The translations under genes and the position numbers were made by a program. The notes under the pieces are model-generated. The model did not search any database. It saw nothing but the letters and a program-made list of their open reading frames with translations, and had not been told where the DNA came from. This document shows, one piece after another, positions 9,727-19,138 of a stretch of DNA of 64,000 nt; the first letter of the stretch is position 1, and each line of letters starts with the position of its first letter. The stretch is from Gammaproteobacteria bacterium (GTDB taxonomy: Bacteria > Pseudomonadota > Gammaproteobacteria > Enterobacterales > Alteromonadaceae): assembly GCA_018826295.1 (NCBI GenBank), contig JAHJZX010000050.1, forward strand, positions 1-64,000, written 5' to 3'.

Positions 9727-10347
9727 TTAACGAAACGGTGCCGGGTCGCCACGGCCTTCACGCAGCAACACAGGTTCATCGTCAGATAAATCAATCACCG
9801 TAGTAGGTGCTTCGCCAATCACACCGCCGTGCATAATCAGGTCAACCTGTTTTTCTAAGCGGGCACGCATTTCTTCCGGATCGCTTTCGGCAAATTCTTC
9901 GCCAGGCAAAATTAAACTGGTGCTAAGCAGCGGCTCACCCAGCTCGGCCAATAACGCCAAAGCAATTTTATTTTCCGGTATACGCAAGCCAATGGTTTTC
10001 TTTTTGTCGTTTAGTAAGCGTTTAGGCACTTCTTTAGTGCCGCGCAAAATAAAGGTATAAGCGCCGGGCGTATTGTTTTTAATTAAACGAAAGGCGCTGT
10101 TTTCTACCTTGGCATAGACCGACAGCTCAGATAAATCGCGGCACAGCAGCGTAAAATGATGATCGCCGCTAACCTGGCGAATTTGTAAAATACGCTCCAT
10201 GGCGTTTTTATCGCCAACATGACAGCCCAGCGCATAACCGCTATCGGTTGGATAAATTACCACGCCGCCCTGCTGAATGATCTGCACTGCTTGTTTTAAC
10301 AAACGCTGCTGTGGCGTTTCCGGGTGAATATGAAAAAATTGGCTCAT
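9727..10347 (-). CDS. yciO: YciO/Sua5/YrdC-family protein
   Basis: A 206-residue Sua5-YciO-YrdC fold protein related to the enzymes that make threonylcarbamoyl-AMP for tRNA t6A; the YciO branch itself has no firmly established role. Seen: IIQQGGVVIYPTDSGYALGCHVGDK near the N-terminus, TLLCRDLSELSVYA, NTPGAYTFILRGTKEVPKR, TIGLRIPENKIALALL and the C-terminal GEAPTTVIDL. Position between rnm and scpA is the usual synteny for yciO. Confidence 0.92.
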   Translation of the reverse strand: MSQFFHIHPETPQQRLLKQAVQIIQQGGVVIYPTDSGYALGCHVGDKNAMERILQIRQVSGDHHFTLLCRDLSELSVYAKVENSAFRLIKNNTPGAYTFILRGTKEVPKRLLNDKKKTIGLRIPENKIALALLAELGEPLLSTSLILPGEEFAESDPEEMRARLEKQVDLIMHGGVIGEAPTTVIDLSDDEPVLLREGRGDPAPFR

Positions 10348-10385
10348 TGTTATTCTTCTTTACTTGTTAATGGCAAAACGGCCGG

Positions 10386-11231
10386 TTATGCCGTTGCTTG
10401 CAGCGGCCAGTTGGCCCACACCGGTATGACATCTTCGGTTAAATATAGATTTTTTCCGATATCATTCCAAGTTGTTGCCTGGTGAAAATCGGAGCCTACA
10501 GACGCTGTTAAACCATGCAATTGACACAGTGCCCACAGTTCACGCTTTTGCACCGGCGTTTGCTGCGGCGAAATCACTTCTATCGCATCGCCGCCGGCGG
10601 CGGCAAACTGCTCAGCCAGCCGTTTTACCCATTTTGTGGTTAGCTTATATTTCAGCGGATGCGCCAGTACGGCTATGCCGCCGGCAGCATGGATCCACTG
10701 AATAGCATCGGCCATCTCAACCCAGTTATTTGGTACATAACCAATTTTGCCGCGACCAAGGTACTTTTTAAACACGCCATCCATCGTACTGGCTTTACCA
10801 ATACTAACCAAATGCCGGGCAAAATGCGTGCGGGTTAAGGCGGCGCCATTAGCAAGCTTTAGCACTGCTGGCAGCACATCTGGTATTTGGCTTTTTTCCA
10901 GCCGACGCGCCATCTCTTCTGCGCGCGCCACACGGGCTTGCTGCTGGGTAGCTAACCGCGCCAAAAACTGCGGGCACTCTGGGTTGATGTTTAAGCCGAC
11001 AATATGAATTTCCAACTGCTGCCAGCTGGTAGAAATTTCCACGCCGTTAATCAGTTTAAGTGACAATTGCAATGTGGTAATTGCCTGCCCGGCCGCGGCT
11101 AAACCCGCGACTGTATCATGGTCGGTAATCGCCAGCACATCCACGCCTTTTTCTGCAGCGCGCATTACCAGTTCAGCCGGTGACAACACACCGTCAGAGC
11201 AATGGGTATGGCTGTGTAGATCAATTTTCAT
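10386..11231 (-). CDS. rnm: PHP-domain 5'-3' exoribonuclease / 3',5'-nucleotide bisphosphatase (RNase AM)
   Basis: PHP-fold metal-dependent phosphoesterase, orthologue of E. coli YciV/TrpH (RNase AM), which removes RNA 5' ends and degrades pAp-like nucleotides. Metal ligands are visible: HSHTHCSDG near residue 6, AITDHDTVAG near residue 37, HIVGLNIN, VLAHPLKY, and SVGSDFHQ near the C-terminus. I use the ATG at 11231, which has GAGG 5 nt upstream; the in-frame GTG two codons earlier has no room for a ribosome site. It lies divergent from the trp operon, as in Enterobacterales, with a toxin-antitoxin pair inserted between. Confidence 0.93.
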   Translation of the reverse strand: MKIDLHSHTHCSDGVLSPAELVMRAAEKGVDVLAITDHDTVAGLAAAGQAITTLQLSLKLINGVEISTSWQQLEIHIVGLNINPECPQFLARLATQQQARVARAEEMARRLEKSQIPDVLPAVLKLANGAALTRTHFARHLVSIGKASTMDGVFKKYLGRGKIGYVPNNWVEMADAIQWIHAAGGIAVLAHPLKYKLTTKWVKRLAEQFAAAGGDAIEVISPQQTPVQKRELWALCQLHGLTASVGSDFHQATTWNDIGKNLYLTEDVIPVWANWPLQATA

Positions 11232-11287
11232 TTGCACCTCAAAATAAGCCGGCTATTGTCGCACAGGATAGCCTTAAGGCCTAGTAA

Positions 11288-11335
11288 CTGTGCATCTGTG
11301 CATCTGTGCATCTGTGCATCTGTGCATCTGTGCAA
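11288..11335. repeat. 8-bp tandem repeat, six copies
   Basis: The unit CTGTGCAT occurs five times perfectly in head-to-tail array and a sixth time with one changed base (CTGTGCAA). It sits between the stop of the toxin gene (11348) and the start of rnm (11231), about 55 bp upstream of the rnm start codon. Eight-base arrays of this sort change copy number by slippage, so it could alter spacing in the rnm leader. Confidence 0.95.
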
Positions 11336-11347
11336 TTGTTAAAGCCG

Positions 11348-11647
11348 CTAAACCGGTTTCGACAGCCAATAATCAGGTTTTCGGTGTAAATGACCTATCG
11401 CCACTACGATTATCTCAGCGGCCGACTTATCGTAATGATATAAAATGCCGTACGGAAATTTAGCCAGCAGACAACGGCGGTTTTGCGTGGAGAGTAAAGG
11501 GTAAGCATCAGGAAAATCAGCTATTCGGCCAAAAGCCAGCAGTACTTCATTTAGAAAGCGACGGCCGAGGCCCGGTAACTCGTTTTCATAGTAATAAACA
11601 GCATCATCCAGCTCAGCGGCGGCTGTCGTTAGAACCGTTAACCGCAT
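11348..11647 (-). CDS. RelE/ParE-family toxin
   Basis: A 99-residue plasmid-stabilisation type toxin. Family blocks: AELDDAVYYYENELPGLGRRFLNEV at the N-terminus, then YPLLSTQNRRCLLAKFPYGILYHYD, and VVAIGHLHRKPDYW at the end, which matches the ParE/RelE consensus of the group paired with addiction-module antitoxins. Such toxins poison gyrase or cleave mRNA; which applies here cannot be told. Its ATG shares one base with the antitoxin stop. Confidence 0.88.
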   Translation of the reverse strand: MRLTVLTTAAAELDDAVYYYENELPGLGRRFLNEVLLAFGRIADFPDAYPLLSTQNRRCLLAKFPYGILYHYDKSAAEIIVVAIGHLHRKPDYWLSKPV

Positions 11648-11865
11648 CAGTCTTTATATTTAGCCAATACCTGTTGCACAGACAGCGCTTCAAGCTCACC
11701 ACGCTGATAGGCCGCAAGACGCGCATCGGCTTCTTTAGCCCACATTTGATCAAGTGCAGTATCTGTTACATTTAAGCTTTGCAGTAATGCATCTGCAATT
11801 TGCGAGCGCTCTTTAGCCGATAACACTAACGCTTGCGCGACCAATTGTTTAGCGACATCAATCAT
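11647..11865 (-). CDS. Addiction-module antitoxin (Unstab_antitox family)
   Basis: A 72-residue antitoxin whose core reads ELVVQALxLSxxERxxIADxLLxSL in the family; here it is AKQLVAQALVLSAKERSQIADALLQSL followed by WAKEADARLAAYQRGE and a C-terminal toxin-binding tail. I start at the ATG at 11865, with GGAA about 8 nt upstream; the longer frame to 11967 adds residues unlike the family. It precedes and overlaps the toxin gene, the normal order for co-translated type II modules. Confidence 0.85.
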   Translation of the reverse strand: MIDVAKQLVAQALVLSAKERSQIADALLQSLNVTDTALDQMWAKEADARLAAYQRGELEALSVQQVLAKYKD

Positions 11866-11997
11866 ATCAGTGTTCCGTGTTAGCATTAATCCAGTAATCA
11901 TAGTCTGAATGGTTAAAGTGGTAAACCAAATGAACGCTTTGCGCCACTGGCACGTATATACCAACACAAACTAATAATTATTTTAGCGGGAGTACTT

Positions 11998-12180
11998 ATG
12001 TTTGGCTGGTTAAAATCGGATCCGGTAAAAAAATTGCGCAAAGCTTACGACCAAAAACTAGAGCAGGCGATGCATGCCCAGCGCAACGGTGATATGCGGC
12101 TATATGCCGATTTAACTGCTGAAAGTGAAGAAATCTGGCAGACAATTCAACAACTGGAAAAAACCGCGGTTAAAAGCTGA
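11998..12180 (+). CDS. DUF6435 family small protein
   Basis: A 60-residue protein starting MFGWLKSDPVKKLRKAYDQK, the signature of a small family (DUF6435, Lacal_2735-like) found widely in marine gammaproteobacteria and Bacteroidetes. It is a charged helical protein with no membrane segment and no known function. A GGGAG-type ribosome site precedes the ATG. Confidence 0.8.
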   Translation: MFGWLKSDPVKKLRKAYDQKLEQAMHAQRNGDMRLYADLTAESEEIWQTIQQLEKTAVKS

Positions 12181-12260
12181 ATGTTAAAATATGATGCATG
12201 AACATCATGGCCATCCAGCCACTTATACGTTTTTAATTCTGTGTTATAACAAATAAGCAC

Positions 12261-12290
12261 TTGACGCCGGCTACCGTTTTGCGGTTTTAT
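12261..12290 (+). promoter_or_regulatory. Probable sigma-70 promoter of the trp leader
   Basis: TTGACG at 12261-12266 and TTTTAT at 12285-12290 are separated by 18 bp and lie about 35 bp upstream of the leader peptide ATG. No convincing TrpR palindrome was seen around it, so control may rest on attenuation alone. Confidence 0.4.
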
Positions 12291-12322
12291 GTCTGGCATA
12301 ACAAACGAGGTTACTAAAGCTA

Positions 12323-12388
12323 ATGCAATTTATCACAACCCTTAACCTGACTAACTGGTGGTGGCACATTCCCAACGGGCGTGTGTAG
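12323..12388 (+). CDS. trpL: trp operon leader peptide
   Basis: A 21-codon reading frame with three consecutive Trp codons (TGG TGG TGG at codons 12-14), MQFITTLNLTNWWWHIPNGR plus one Val. It lies 138 bp before trpE and just before a rho-independent attenuator. Ribosome stalling at the Trp codons when charged tRNA-Trp is scarce would favour the antiterminator (see 12375-12420) and allow trpE transcription. It is too short for routine gene callers. Confidence 0.92.
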   Translation: MQFITTLNLTNWWWHIPNGRV

Positions 12389-12444
12389 GCGTTGTATTAG
12401 CTTTAATTACCGAAGCCCGTTTCCACAAGAAGCGGGCTTTTTTT
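12375..12444 (+). promoter_or_regulatory. trp attenuator: antiterminator and terminator segments
   Basis: Segment 2 (ACGGGC, 12375-12380), inside the end of trpL, can pair with segment 3 (GCCCGT, 12415-12420) to form an antiterminator. Segment 3 alternatively pairs with segment 4: AAGCCCG (12413-12419) with CGGGCTT (12433-12439), followed by a T run to 12444, a rho-independent terminator. This is the classical transcription attenuation layout. Confidence 0.88.
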
Positions 12445-12525
12445 ATGTGCCTGCAACACTGTGCGAACCGGCTGAACAAAAACTGATTAACTATATATTT
12501 ATGAATCATAAGGAAAAAGTGAAAC

Positions 12526-14109
12526 ATGATTTTTAGTCATATCACCGATACGCCGGGCGAAGTGGCCAGCATTGCCATGCAGTTGCCGTACCACAGCGAC
12601 GCACTGGCCTGCTATCAGGCCCTTACCGCGCAAAGCCCCTATTCGCTGCTGCTGGAATCAGCCGAGATAGACAGCAAAGATAACTTAAAAAGCCTGTTGC
12701 TAATTGATGCCGCGCTGCGCATTGAATGCAATGATCAAACTGTTGTGGTTAAAGCTGTCAGCAATAATGGTGCTGTGCTGCTGCCTTATCTGGCGGCCAA
12801 ACTCAGCACCGCAGCCGTGGTTGAGCAGCATAGTGACCAGCTTCGTCTTACTTATCAGCGCCCGGCGTTGTTACTTGAAGAAAATGCCCGCTTGCAAGCG
12901 CCTAACCCGTTCAGCGTCCTGCGCAGCTTGCAGCGCGAGCTTAAATGCCAGAGCGATGAGCCGTTTGCGATATTTTTAGGCGGTGTTATTGGTTACGACA
13001 TGGTGGCTACAGTTGAGCAGTTGCCCGCCGTGCCAACAGCAGAAAATCAATGCCCGGATTATGTGTTTTATCTGGCAGAAACCCTATTGGTGCTGGATCA
13101 TCAAAGCGGCCACAGCCGCCTGGTCGGTAACGTCTTTTGCGGTGAACAGGCACCGGCCAATTGTTTTGTCATCGGTAAACGGCTGGAGCAGCTAAAACAC
13201 TTGCTGCAAACGCCTGCAGCAAACGCAGCGGCCACCACAGCAATAAATTCTGAAGTGCAAGTTGATATCAGTGATGCTGATTTTGTCACTCAGGTCGAGA
13301 AACTGAAACAGCATATCGTCGCCGGTGATATTTTTCAGGTGGTGCCATCCCGTTGTTTCCGTCTGCCCTGCCCTGAGCCGCTGGCCGCCTACGCCCGCTT
13401 AAAGCAACAAAACCCCAGTCCCTACATGTTTTATTTACAAGATGCGGCCTTTACGCTGTTTGGCGCCTCACCCGAGTCGGCACTGAAGTTTGACGCGGAA
13501 AGCCGTCAGGTCGAAATTTACCCCATTGCTGGTACCCGCCGCCGCGGTTTTAAAGCCGATGGCAGCATAGATCGTGACCTGGACAGCCGCATTGAGCTGG
13601 AGCTCAGGCAAGATGAAAAAGAAAAAGCCGAGCATTTAATGCTGGTCGATTTAGCCCGTAACGATGTCGCCCGCATCAGTGTGCCGGGCAGCCGCTACGT
13701 CAAAGAGCTGTTAAAAGTCGACCGTTACTCTTATGTCATGCACTTAGTGTCACGGGTGGTGGGTACCTTAAAGCCAGAGCTTGACGCGCTGCACGCTTAT
13801 CAGGCTTGTATGAATATGGGCACTTTAGTTGGTGCGCCGAAAGTAAAAGCCGCCGAGCTTATCCGCACAGTGGAAGGCAAACGCCGCGGCAGCTACGGTG
13901 GCGCAGTTGGCTATTTGTCCGGCAACGGCGATTTTGACAGCTGTATCGTGATCCGCTCGGCCTATGTCGCCGATAACACCGCCTACATCCAGGCCGGTGC
14001 TGGTGTGGTGTTCGACTCTGTCGCCCAGGCCGAAGCCGACGAAACCCGCAGCAAAGCCCAGGCAGTGATCAATGCCATAGTCTCAGCCCATAAAGCAGTT
14101 AAGGAGTAA
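12526..14109 (+). CDS. trpE: Anthranilate synthase component I
   Basis: Converts chorismate plus ammonia to anthranilate; first step of tryptophan synthesis, 527 residues. The feedback-inhibition element LLESAEIDSKDNLKSLL is present near residue 42. The chorismate-binding core shows PSPYMFYLQ, FGASPES, PIAGTRRRG, HLMLVDLARNDVARIS, MHLVSRVVG, MNMGTLVGAPKVKAAELI and YGGAVGYL. It follows trpL/attenuator and is 3 bp from trpG. Confidence 0.97.
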   Translation: MIFSHITDTPGEVASIAMQLPYHSDALACYQALTAQSPYSLLLESAEIDSKDNLKSLLLIDAALRIECNDQTVVVKAVSNNGAVLLPYLAAKLSTAAVVEQHSDQLRLTYQRPALLLEENARLQAPNPFSVLRSLQRELKCQSDEPFAIFLGGVIGYDMVATVEQLPAVPTAENQCPDYVFYLAETLLVLDHQSGHSRLVGNVFCGEQAPANCFVIGKRLEQLKHLLQTPAANAAATTAINSEVQVDISDADFVTQVEKLKQHIVAGDIFQVVPSRCFRLPCPEPLAAYARLKQQNPSPYMFYLQDAAFTLFGASPESALKFDAESRQVEIYPIAGTRRRGFKADGSIDRDLDSRIELELRQDEKEKAEHLMLVDLARNDVARISVPGSRYVKELLKVDRYSYVMHLVSRVVGTLKPELDALHAYQACMNMGTLVGAPKVKAAELIRTVEGKRRGSYGGAVGYLSGNGDFDSCIVIRSAYVADNTAYIQAGAGVVFDSVAQAEADETRSKAQAVINAIVSAHKAVKE

Positions 14110-14112
14110 CTG

Positions 14113-14697
14113 ATGGCGATGATTTATTTACTCGACAATATCGACTCTTTTACCTACAACCTGGTTGATGAGTTTGCCCAGCTCGGTTATCAGACAAAGC
14201 TGTACCGCAACACGGTGCCGGCCGACTATATCTACCAGCAAATGCAAAGCGAAACCGGGCAAGTGTTACTGGTACTGTCGCCAGGCCCGGGCAGCCCGGC
14301 ACAGGCTGGCTCAATGCCAGCATTGTTAAAACTGTGCGATGCGCAATTTCCGGTACTGGGTATTTGCCTTGGCCATCAGGCGATAGTGGAACATTTTGGC
14401 GGTGTAGTTGGCCGCGCCGGCGAAACCGTGCATGGCAAGACAGCTGCAATAACGCTGCATGAACATGCGTTATTCAACACTTTACCCAGGCCGTTTTTGG
14501 TAGCACGTTATCACTCATTAATGGCCACTGAAATGCCCAACGCCTTAACCTTACTGGCCAATGACCGGCATATTCCAATGGCAGTGATAAATGAAGACAA
14601 ACGTATGCTGGGCTTTCAATTTCACCCCGAGTCGATTTTGACCACTTTGGGTAAACCCCTGCTGAAAAACAGTATTGAATATTTATTACGAGGCTGA
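14113..14697 (+). CDS. trpG: Anthranilate synthase component II (glutamine amidotransferase)
   Basis: Class I glutamine amidotransferase of 194 residues that supplies ammonia to TrpE. Seen: LLDNIDSFTYNLVDEF, LVLSPGPGSP (oxyanion region), the nucleophile block GICLGHQ (Cys near residue 84) and the catalytic His/Glu in FHPES. It is a separate gene and not fused to trpD, unlike enteric trpGD. AAGGAG sits 6 nt ahead of the ATG; its TGA overlaps the trpD start by one base. Confidence 0.96.
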   Translation: MAMIYLLDNIDSFTYNLVDEFAQLGYQTKLYRNTVPADYIYQQMQSETGQVLLVLSPGPGSPAQAGSMPALLKLCDAQFPVLGICLGHQAIVEHFGGVVGRAGETVHGKTAAITLHEHALFNTLPRPFLVARYHSLMATEMPNALTLLANDRHIPMAVINEDKRMLGFQFHPESILTTLGKPLLKNSIEYLLRG

Positions 14698-15737
14698 TGA
14701 TGACAGATCCGATATTAGCAGCGGTACAGCACAGCCTGACGGGCCAGCCGCTAAGCTTTAGCCAGACAGAGCAGTTTTTTACTGCAGTCGTAAAAGGCCA
14801 GGTTGAACCGGTACACCTGACGGCGCTGTTGGTGGCGCTGAAAATGCGCGGCGAAACCGCCGATGAAATAGCCGGCGCGGCCAGTGCATTACGTGCAGCC
14901 GCGACAAAATTTCCGCAGCAGGTTAGCGGCAGTATCGACTGCTGCGGTACCGGTGGTGATGGCAGCAATACCATTAATATCTCTACCACCGCAGCTATAG
15001 TAAGCGCGGCCATGGGTTTAAGCGTGGTTAAGCATGGTAACCGCAGCGTGTCATCGCGCTCAGGCTCGGCCGATTTGTTAGAGCAGCTGGGGGTGAATAT
15101 TCAAATGACACCACAGCAAGCCGCTAACGCCCTGCTGCAAGCCAACTGCAGCTTCTTATTTGCCCCGCAATACCATGCCGGCATTAAACATGCTATGCCG
15201 GTACGCAATGCGCTTAAAAGCCGCACGCTGTTTAACCTGTTAGGCCCGCTGGTTAACCCGGCGGCACCGGATTATCAACTGCTGGGTGTGTACGACCCTA
15301 AACTGTGCCGGGTGATGGCGCAGGCACTGCAGCAACTGGGCGTCAAACGTGCCTGGGTGGTACACGGCAGCGGCTGTGACGAAGTGGCGCTGCACGGCAC
15401 TACCTATGTGTGTGAACTTAAAGAGGGTGAGCTTAGCGAATTTAGCCTGACACCGGATGATTTTGGTGTCGCCGTTACGCCACTATCAGCGCTGGCCGGT
15501 GGCGAGCCGGCCGATAATGCCGCCGCTACCCTGGCCATTTTGCAGGGGCAGGGTCAGGCTGCGCACAATGCGGCGGTGGCAATAAATGTCGCGGCGATGC
15601 TGAAAATTGCCGGCCTGGGTGATGATTTAAAAGTAAATACCCGTGCCGTACTGGAACTACTGGGCTCTGCTAAAGCCTTTACTACGCTTAGCCAGTTTAA
15701 ACAGCTGAGTCAGCAACAGGAGGCCGCCAATGTCTGA
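14697..15737 (+). CDS. trpD: Anthranilate phosphoribosyltransferase
   Basis: Transfers phosphoribosyl from PRPP to anthranilate, 346 residues. The PRPP loop CGTGGDGSNTINISTT is near residue 82, followed by KHGNRSVSSRSGSADLLEQLG and the C-terminal NPAAPDYQLLGVYD segment. It shares one base with trpG and overlaps trpCF by 8 bp, so translation is coupled. The start may be either of two adjacent ATG codons. Confidence 0.96.
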   Translation: MMTDPILAAVQHSLTGQPLSFSQTEQFFTAVVKGQVEPVHLTALLVALKMRGETADEIAGAASALRAAATKFPQQVSGSIDCCGTGGDGSNTINISTTAAIVSAAMGLSVVKHGNRSVSSRSGSADLLEQLGVNIQMTPQQAANALLQANCSFLFAPQYHAGIKHAMPVRNALKSRTLFNLLGPLVNPAAPDYQLLGVYDPKLCRVMAQALQQLGVKRAWVVHGSGCDEVALHGTTYVCELKEGELSEFSLTPDDFGVAVTPLSALAGGEPADNAAATLAILQGQGQAAHNAAVAINVAAMLKIAGLGDDLKVNTRAVLELLGSAKAFTTLSQFKQLSQQQEAANV

Positions 15738-17121
15738 CGCAATGCCAAATGTACTGGCAAAGATAGTGGCACATAAGCGTGACGAAGTGGCACAGCTAAA
15801 ACAGCAGCAGCCGCTGACCAGTTTTATCAGCAGCGTAGCACCGAGCCAGCGCGATTTTCTGGCCGCGCTTAAACAAAGCGGCCCGCGGTTTATTTTAGAA
15901 TGCAAAAAAGCCTCTCCGTCCAAAGGCCTGATCCGCGCAGAGTTTAATCTTGAGGAACTGGCGCAGGTATATGGCCAATATGCCGATTGCATTTCGGTAT
16001 TAACCGACGAGAAATTCTTTCAGGGCAAGTACGACTATCTGCGCACCATGCGCAGCCTGGTCGACAAACCACTGCTGCATAAAGACTTTATTATCGACAG
16101 CTACCAGATTTATTTAGGCCGCCACTGCGGTGCCGATGCGGTGTTGTTGATGTTATCGGTGCTGGATGATGAGCAATACCGCAGCCTTGCCGCAACGGCG
16201 GCAGAGCTTAATATGACAGTGCTGACTGAAGTCAGTAACGAAGCAGAAACACTGCGCGCTGTCGCGCTTAACGCGGAATTAATTGGCATTAATAACCGGG
16301 ATTTGCGTGATTTAAGCACTAACCTCGACACCAGCTTTAAACTGGCAGAACTGATCCCTGCTGGCAGAACCGTGGTTTCAGAGTCAGGTATATACACTAA
16401 TCAGCAAGTGCGGCATTTAGCTAAGGTAGCCGATGCCTTTTTAGTCGGCAGCTCGTTAATGGCGCAGGCAGATTTAGCTGCGGCTACACGTAAACTGGTG
16501 CTGGGTGAGCATAAAGTTTGCGGCTTAACCCGGCCGGAAGATGCCGCTGCCGCCTATGCTGCCGGCGCGTATTACGGCGGGCTGATTTTTTACCCGCCAT
16601 CAGCGCGTTATGTTACGCCTGAGCAAGCCGCGTTGGTGCAACACGGCGCAGCACTGCATTATGTCGGTGTCTTTGTTAATGCCAACGCTACCGAGGTGGC
16701 GCAACTAGCACACAGCTTAGGCCTTAGTGCCGTGCAGCTGCATGGCGAGGAAGACGACAGCTATATCAGCACACTGCAACCGCTGTTGCCGGCACAGTGC
16801 CAGATCTGGAAGGCCTACCGGGTAAAAGATGCACTACCTGAGTTTAGCCCGCTTGCCGATCGTATCTTGCTCGATGCCTATCATCCACAGCAGCATGGCG
16901 GCAGCGGCATCAGCTTTAACTGGTCGCTGCTAACACAACACAACAGTAGTCAGCCGATAATGCTGGCCGGCGGCCTAAATAGCGATAACTGCCTCGCCGC
17001 AGCGCAAATGCCGGTAGCCGGGCTCGATTTCAATTCAGGGCTGGAAAACGCGCCTGGCATCAAAGATGCGGCGAAGATCCGGTCAGCTTTTACACTTTTG
17101 CGGGAGTTTCACTATGAGTGA
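15730..17121 (+). CDS. trpCF: Indole-3-glycerol-phosphate synthase / phosphoribosylanthranilate isomerase fusion
   Basis: Bifunctional enzyme of 463 residues for two successive steps. Residues 1-~255 are the IGPS barrel ([47 protein letters not shown]). Residues ~258-463 are the PRAI barrel ([53 protein letters not shown]). The fusion is the arrangement in E. coli and relatives. An AGGAGG sequence precedes the ATG inside the end of trpD. Confidence 0.96.
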   Translation: MSDAMPNVLAKIVAHKRDEVAQLKQQQPLTSFISSVAPSQRDFLAALKQSGPRFILECKKASPSKGLIRAEFNLEELAQVYGQYADCISVLTDEKFFQGKYDYLRTMRSLVDKPLLHKDFIIDSYQIYLGRHCGADAVLLMLSVLDDEQYRSLAATAAELNMTVLTEVSNEAETLRAVALNAELIGINNRDLRDLSTNLDTSFKLAELIPAGRTVVSESGIYTNQQVRHLAKVADAFLVGSSLMAQADLAAATRKLVLGEHKVCGLTRPEDAAAAYAAGAYYGGLIFYPPSARYVTPEQAALVQHGAALHYVGVFVNANATEVAQLAHSLGLSAVQLHGEEDDSYISTLQPLLPAQCQIWKAYRVKDALPEFSPLADRILLDAYHPQQHGGSGISFNWSLLTQHNSSQPIMLAGGLNSDNCLAAAQMPVAGLDFNSGLENAPGIKDAAKIRSAFTLLREFHYE

Positions 17122-18304
17122 GCTAAAACTTAACCCTTATTTTGGCCAGTACGGCGGCATGTTTGTGCCGCAGCTGCTGGTGCCAGCGCTGAAACAGCTG
17201 GAACAGGCCTATGTTGATGCCTTGGCCGATCCGGCTTTTCATGCTGAGTTCGAAAAACTTTTAACCGAGTATGCCGGCCGGCCAACGCCGTTAACGCTGT
17301 GCCGCAATATTTCCCCCAACCCGCTGGTAAAAATTTACTTAAAACGAGAAGACTTGCTGCACGGCGGCGCGCATAAAACCAATCAGGTATTGGGCCAGGC
17401 ACTGTTAACTCAGCGCATGGGCAAAAAAGAAGTGATTGCCGAAACCGGTGCCGGCCAGCACGGTGTTGCCACCGCCTTAGCCTGCGCCTTACTGGGGTTA
17501 AAGTGCCGCATTTATATGGGCGCCAAAGATATTGAACGCCAGCAGCCAAATGTGTTTCGTATGAAGCTGATGGGCGCTACCGTTATTCCGGTTACCAGCG
17601 GCAGCGGCACCTTAAAAGATGCGGTAAACGAAGCCATGCGCGACTGGTCAGCTACTTACGACAGCACCCACTATATGCTGGGCACCGCGGCAGGTCCGCA
17701 CCCGTTTCCAACCATAGTGCGTGATTTTCAGAAGATGATTGGCGAAGAAGCCAAACAGCAAATACTTAAAGCCGAAGGTAAATTGCCCGATGCGGTGATT
17801 GCCTGTGTTGGCGGCGGCTCTAATGCCATAGGTATGTTTGCTGATTTTATCGCTGAAGAGGACGTAAAACTGATTGGCGTTGAACCCGGCGGTAAAGGGA
17901 TAGACACCCATCAGCACGGCGCCGCCCTGTCTACCGGCAGCTACGGTATTTTGCACGGTGCTTATACTGCCATTATGCAAACTACTGACGGCCAGATTGA
18001 AGAATCCTATTCTATATCGGCCGGCCTGGACTACCCGGCGGTTGGCCCGCAGCATACCCATTTACAGCAAACCGGCCGGGCGCAATACGTTGCCATAAAC
18101 GACGATGAAGCCCTGGCAGCATTTCAGCAACTGGCAAAAACCGAAGGTATTATACCGGCGCTGGAAAGCTCTCACGCTCTGGCTTATGCGTTAAAGCTGG
18201 CGGCACAGGCAACAGAGCCGACAGTTCTGCTGGTGAATTTATCCGGCCGTGGCGATAAAGACTTAGCCCATGTGCACAGCGTATTAGCAGGAGGCCAATT
18301 ATGA
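17114..18304 (+). CDS. trpB: Tryptophan synthase beta chain
   Basis: PLP enzyme (396 residues) that condenses indole with serine. The Schiff-base lysine lies in GGAHKTNQ (about residue 87); [10 protein letters not shown], the phosphate loop [10 protein letters not shown] and GRGDKD are all present. The ATG at 17114 lies within the last codons of trpCF (8-base overlap) and gives the family N-terminus [20 protein letters not shown]; a longer upstream frame is only the trpCF sequence in another frame. Confidence 0.97.
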   Translation: MSELKLNPYFGQYGGMFVPQLLVPALKQLEQAYVDALADPAFHAEFEKLLTEYAGRPTPLTLCRNISPNPLVKIYLKREDLLHGGAHKTNQVLGQALLTQRMGKKEVIAETGAGQHGVATALACALLGLKCRIYMGAKDIERQQPNVFRMKLMGATVIPVTSGSGTLKDAVNEAMRDWSATYDSTHYMLGTAAGPHPFPTIVRDFQKMIGEEAKQQILKAEGKLPDAVIACVGGGSNAIGMFADFIAEEDVKLIGVEPGGKGIDTHQHGAALSTGSYGILHGAYTAIMQTTDGQIEESYSISAGLDYPAVGPQHTHLQQTGRAQYVAINDDEALAAFQQLAKTEGIIPALESSHALAYALKLAAQATEPTVLLVNLSGRGDKDLAHVHSVLAGGQL

Positions 18305-19101
18305 AGCGCTACCAACAGCTGTTTGACCGCTTAAACCGCGAAGGCCGTGGCGCTTTCGTACCCTTTGTCACCATTGGCGATCCCACCCCTGAGCTGTCGT
18401 TTGAGATTATAAAAAGCCTGATTGACGCCGGTGCCGACGCACTGGAGTTAGGAATTGCCTTTTCAGACCCGATAGCCGATGGTCCGACTATCCAGGGCGC
18501 CAATATCCGCGCCCTGGCCGCTGGTACTACTCCGGCTATCAGCTTTGATATTATTGCCAAAATCCGTCAGTACCACGCTACCATTCCCATTGGCTTGCTG
18601 CTGTATTCCAATCTGGTGATGGCCCGCGGCCTTGATGATTTTTATGCTAAAGCCGCCAGCGCCGGTGTTGATTCGGTGCTGATTGCCGATGTGCCATTAC
18701 ACGAGAGCAAGCCATTTAGGCAAAGTGCCATTAAGCACGACATAGCACCGATTTTTATTGTGCCACCCAATGTAGAAGACGAAGACTTGCGCCAGATTGC
18801 CTCTTATGGCCGTGGCTACACTTACCTGTTAAGCCGCGCTGGCGTGACCGGCACCGAGACAGCAGCCGCTATGCCTACCAGTGAACTGATAGCGCGTATT
18901 CGCAGCTACAACCCGGCACCGCCGTTACTGGGCTTTGGCATCTCAACCCCGGCGCATGTCAAAGACGCTATTCAAAGTGGTGCCGCCGGCGCAATTTCCG
19001 GCTCGGCCATTGTTAAACTGATAGAGCAATATCAGCAGCAACCGGCCGAACTGCTGCTGCAGCTCAGGCAATTTGTCAGCATGATGAAAGCGGCCACCTA
19101 G
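18301..19101 (+). CDS. trpA: Tryptophan synthase alpha chain
   Basis: TIM-barrel enzyme (266 residues) cleaving indole-3-glycerol phosphate to indole, which is channelled to TrpB. Catalytic Glu near residue 48 in [11 protein letters not shown] and Asp60 in [11 protein letters not shown] are visible, as are [12 protein letters not shown] and the phosphate-binding GFGIS and SGSAIV segments. ATGA overlap with trpB. It ends the operon just ahead of a strong hairpin. Confidence 0.97.
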   Translation: MKRYQQLFDRLNREGRGAFVPFVTIGDPTPELSFEIIKSLIDAGADALELGIAFSDPIADGPTIQGANIRALAAGTTPAISFDIIAKIRQYHATIPIGLLLYSNLVMARGLDDFYAKAASAGVDSVLIADVPLHESKPFRQSAIKHDIAPIFIVPPNVEDEDLRQIASYGRGYTYLLSRAGVTGTETAAAMPTSELIARIRSYNPAPPLLGFGISTPAHVKDAIQSGAAGAISGSAIVKLIEQYQQQPAELLLQLRQFVSMMKAAT

Positions 19102-19111
19102 CCTAAGAAGC

Positions 19112-19138
19112 GACAGCCTGCTATTGCGGCAGGCTGTC
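19112..19138. terminator. Bidirectional terminator after trpA
   Basis: GACAGCCTGC (19112-19121) and GCAGGCTGTC (19129-19138) form a perfect 10-bp stem with a 7-nt loop, 10 bp after the trpA stop. The hairpin overlaps the last codons and stop of the convergent solute-binding gene (stop at 19121). The T-run is poor, so strength is uncertain. Confidence 0.7.

Noticed and set aside
11288-11335. Short tandem repeat considered as CRISPR or an iteron origin
   Set aside because: Unit is 8 bp with no spacers, and there is no replication gene next to it.
12261-12325. TrpR operator upstream of trpL
   Set aside because: No CTAGTTAACTAG-like palindrome was seen; the nearby ACTAAAG sequence is not symmetric.
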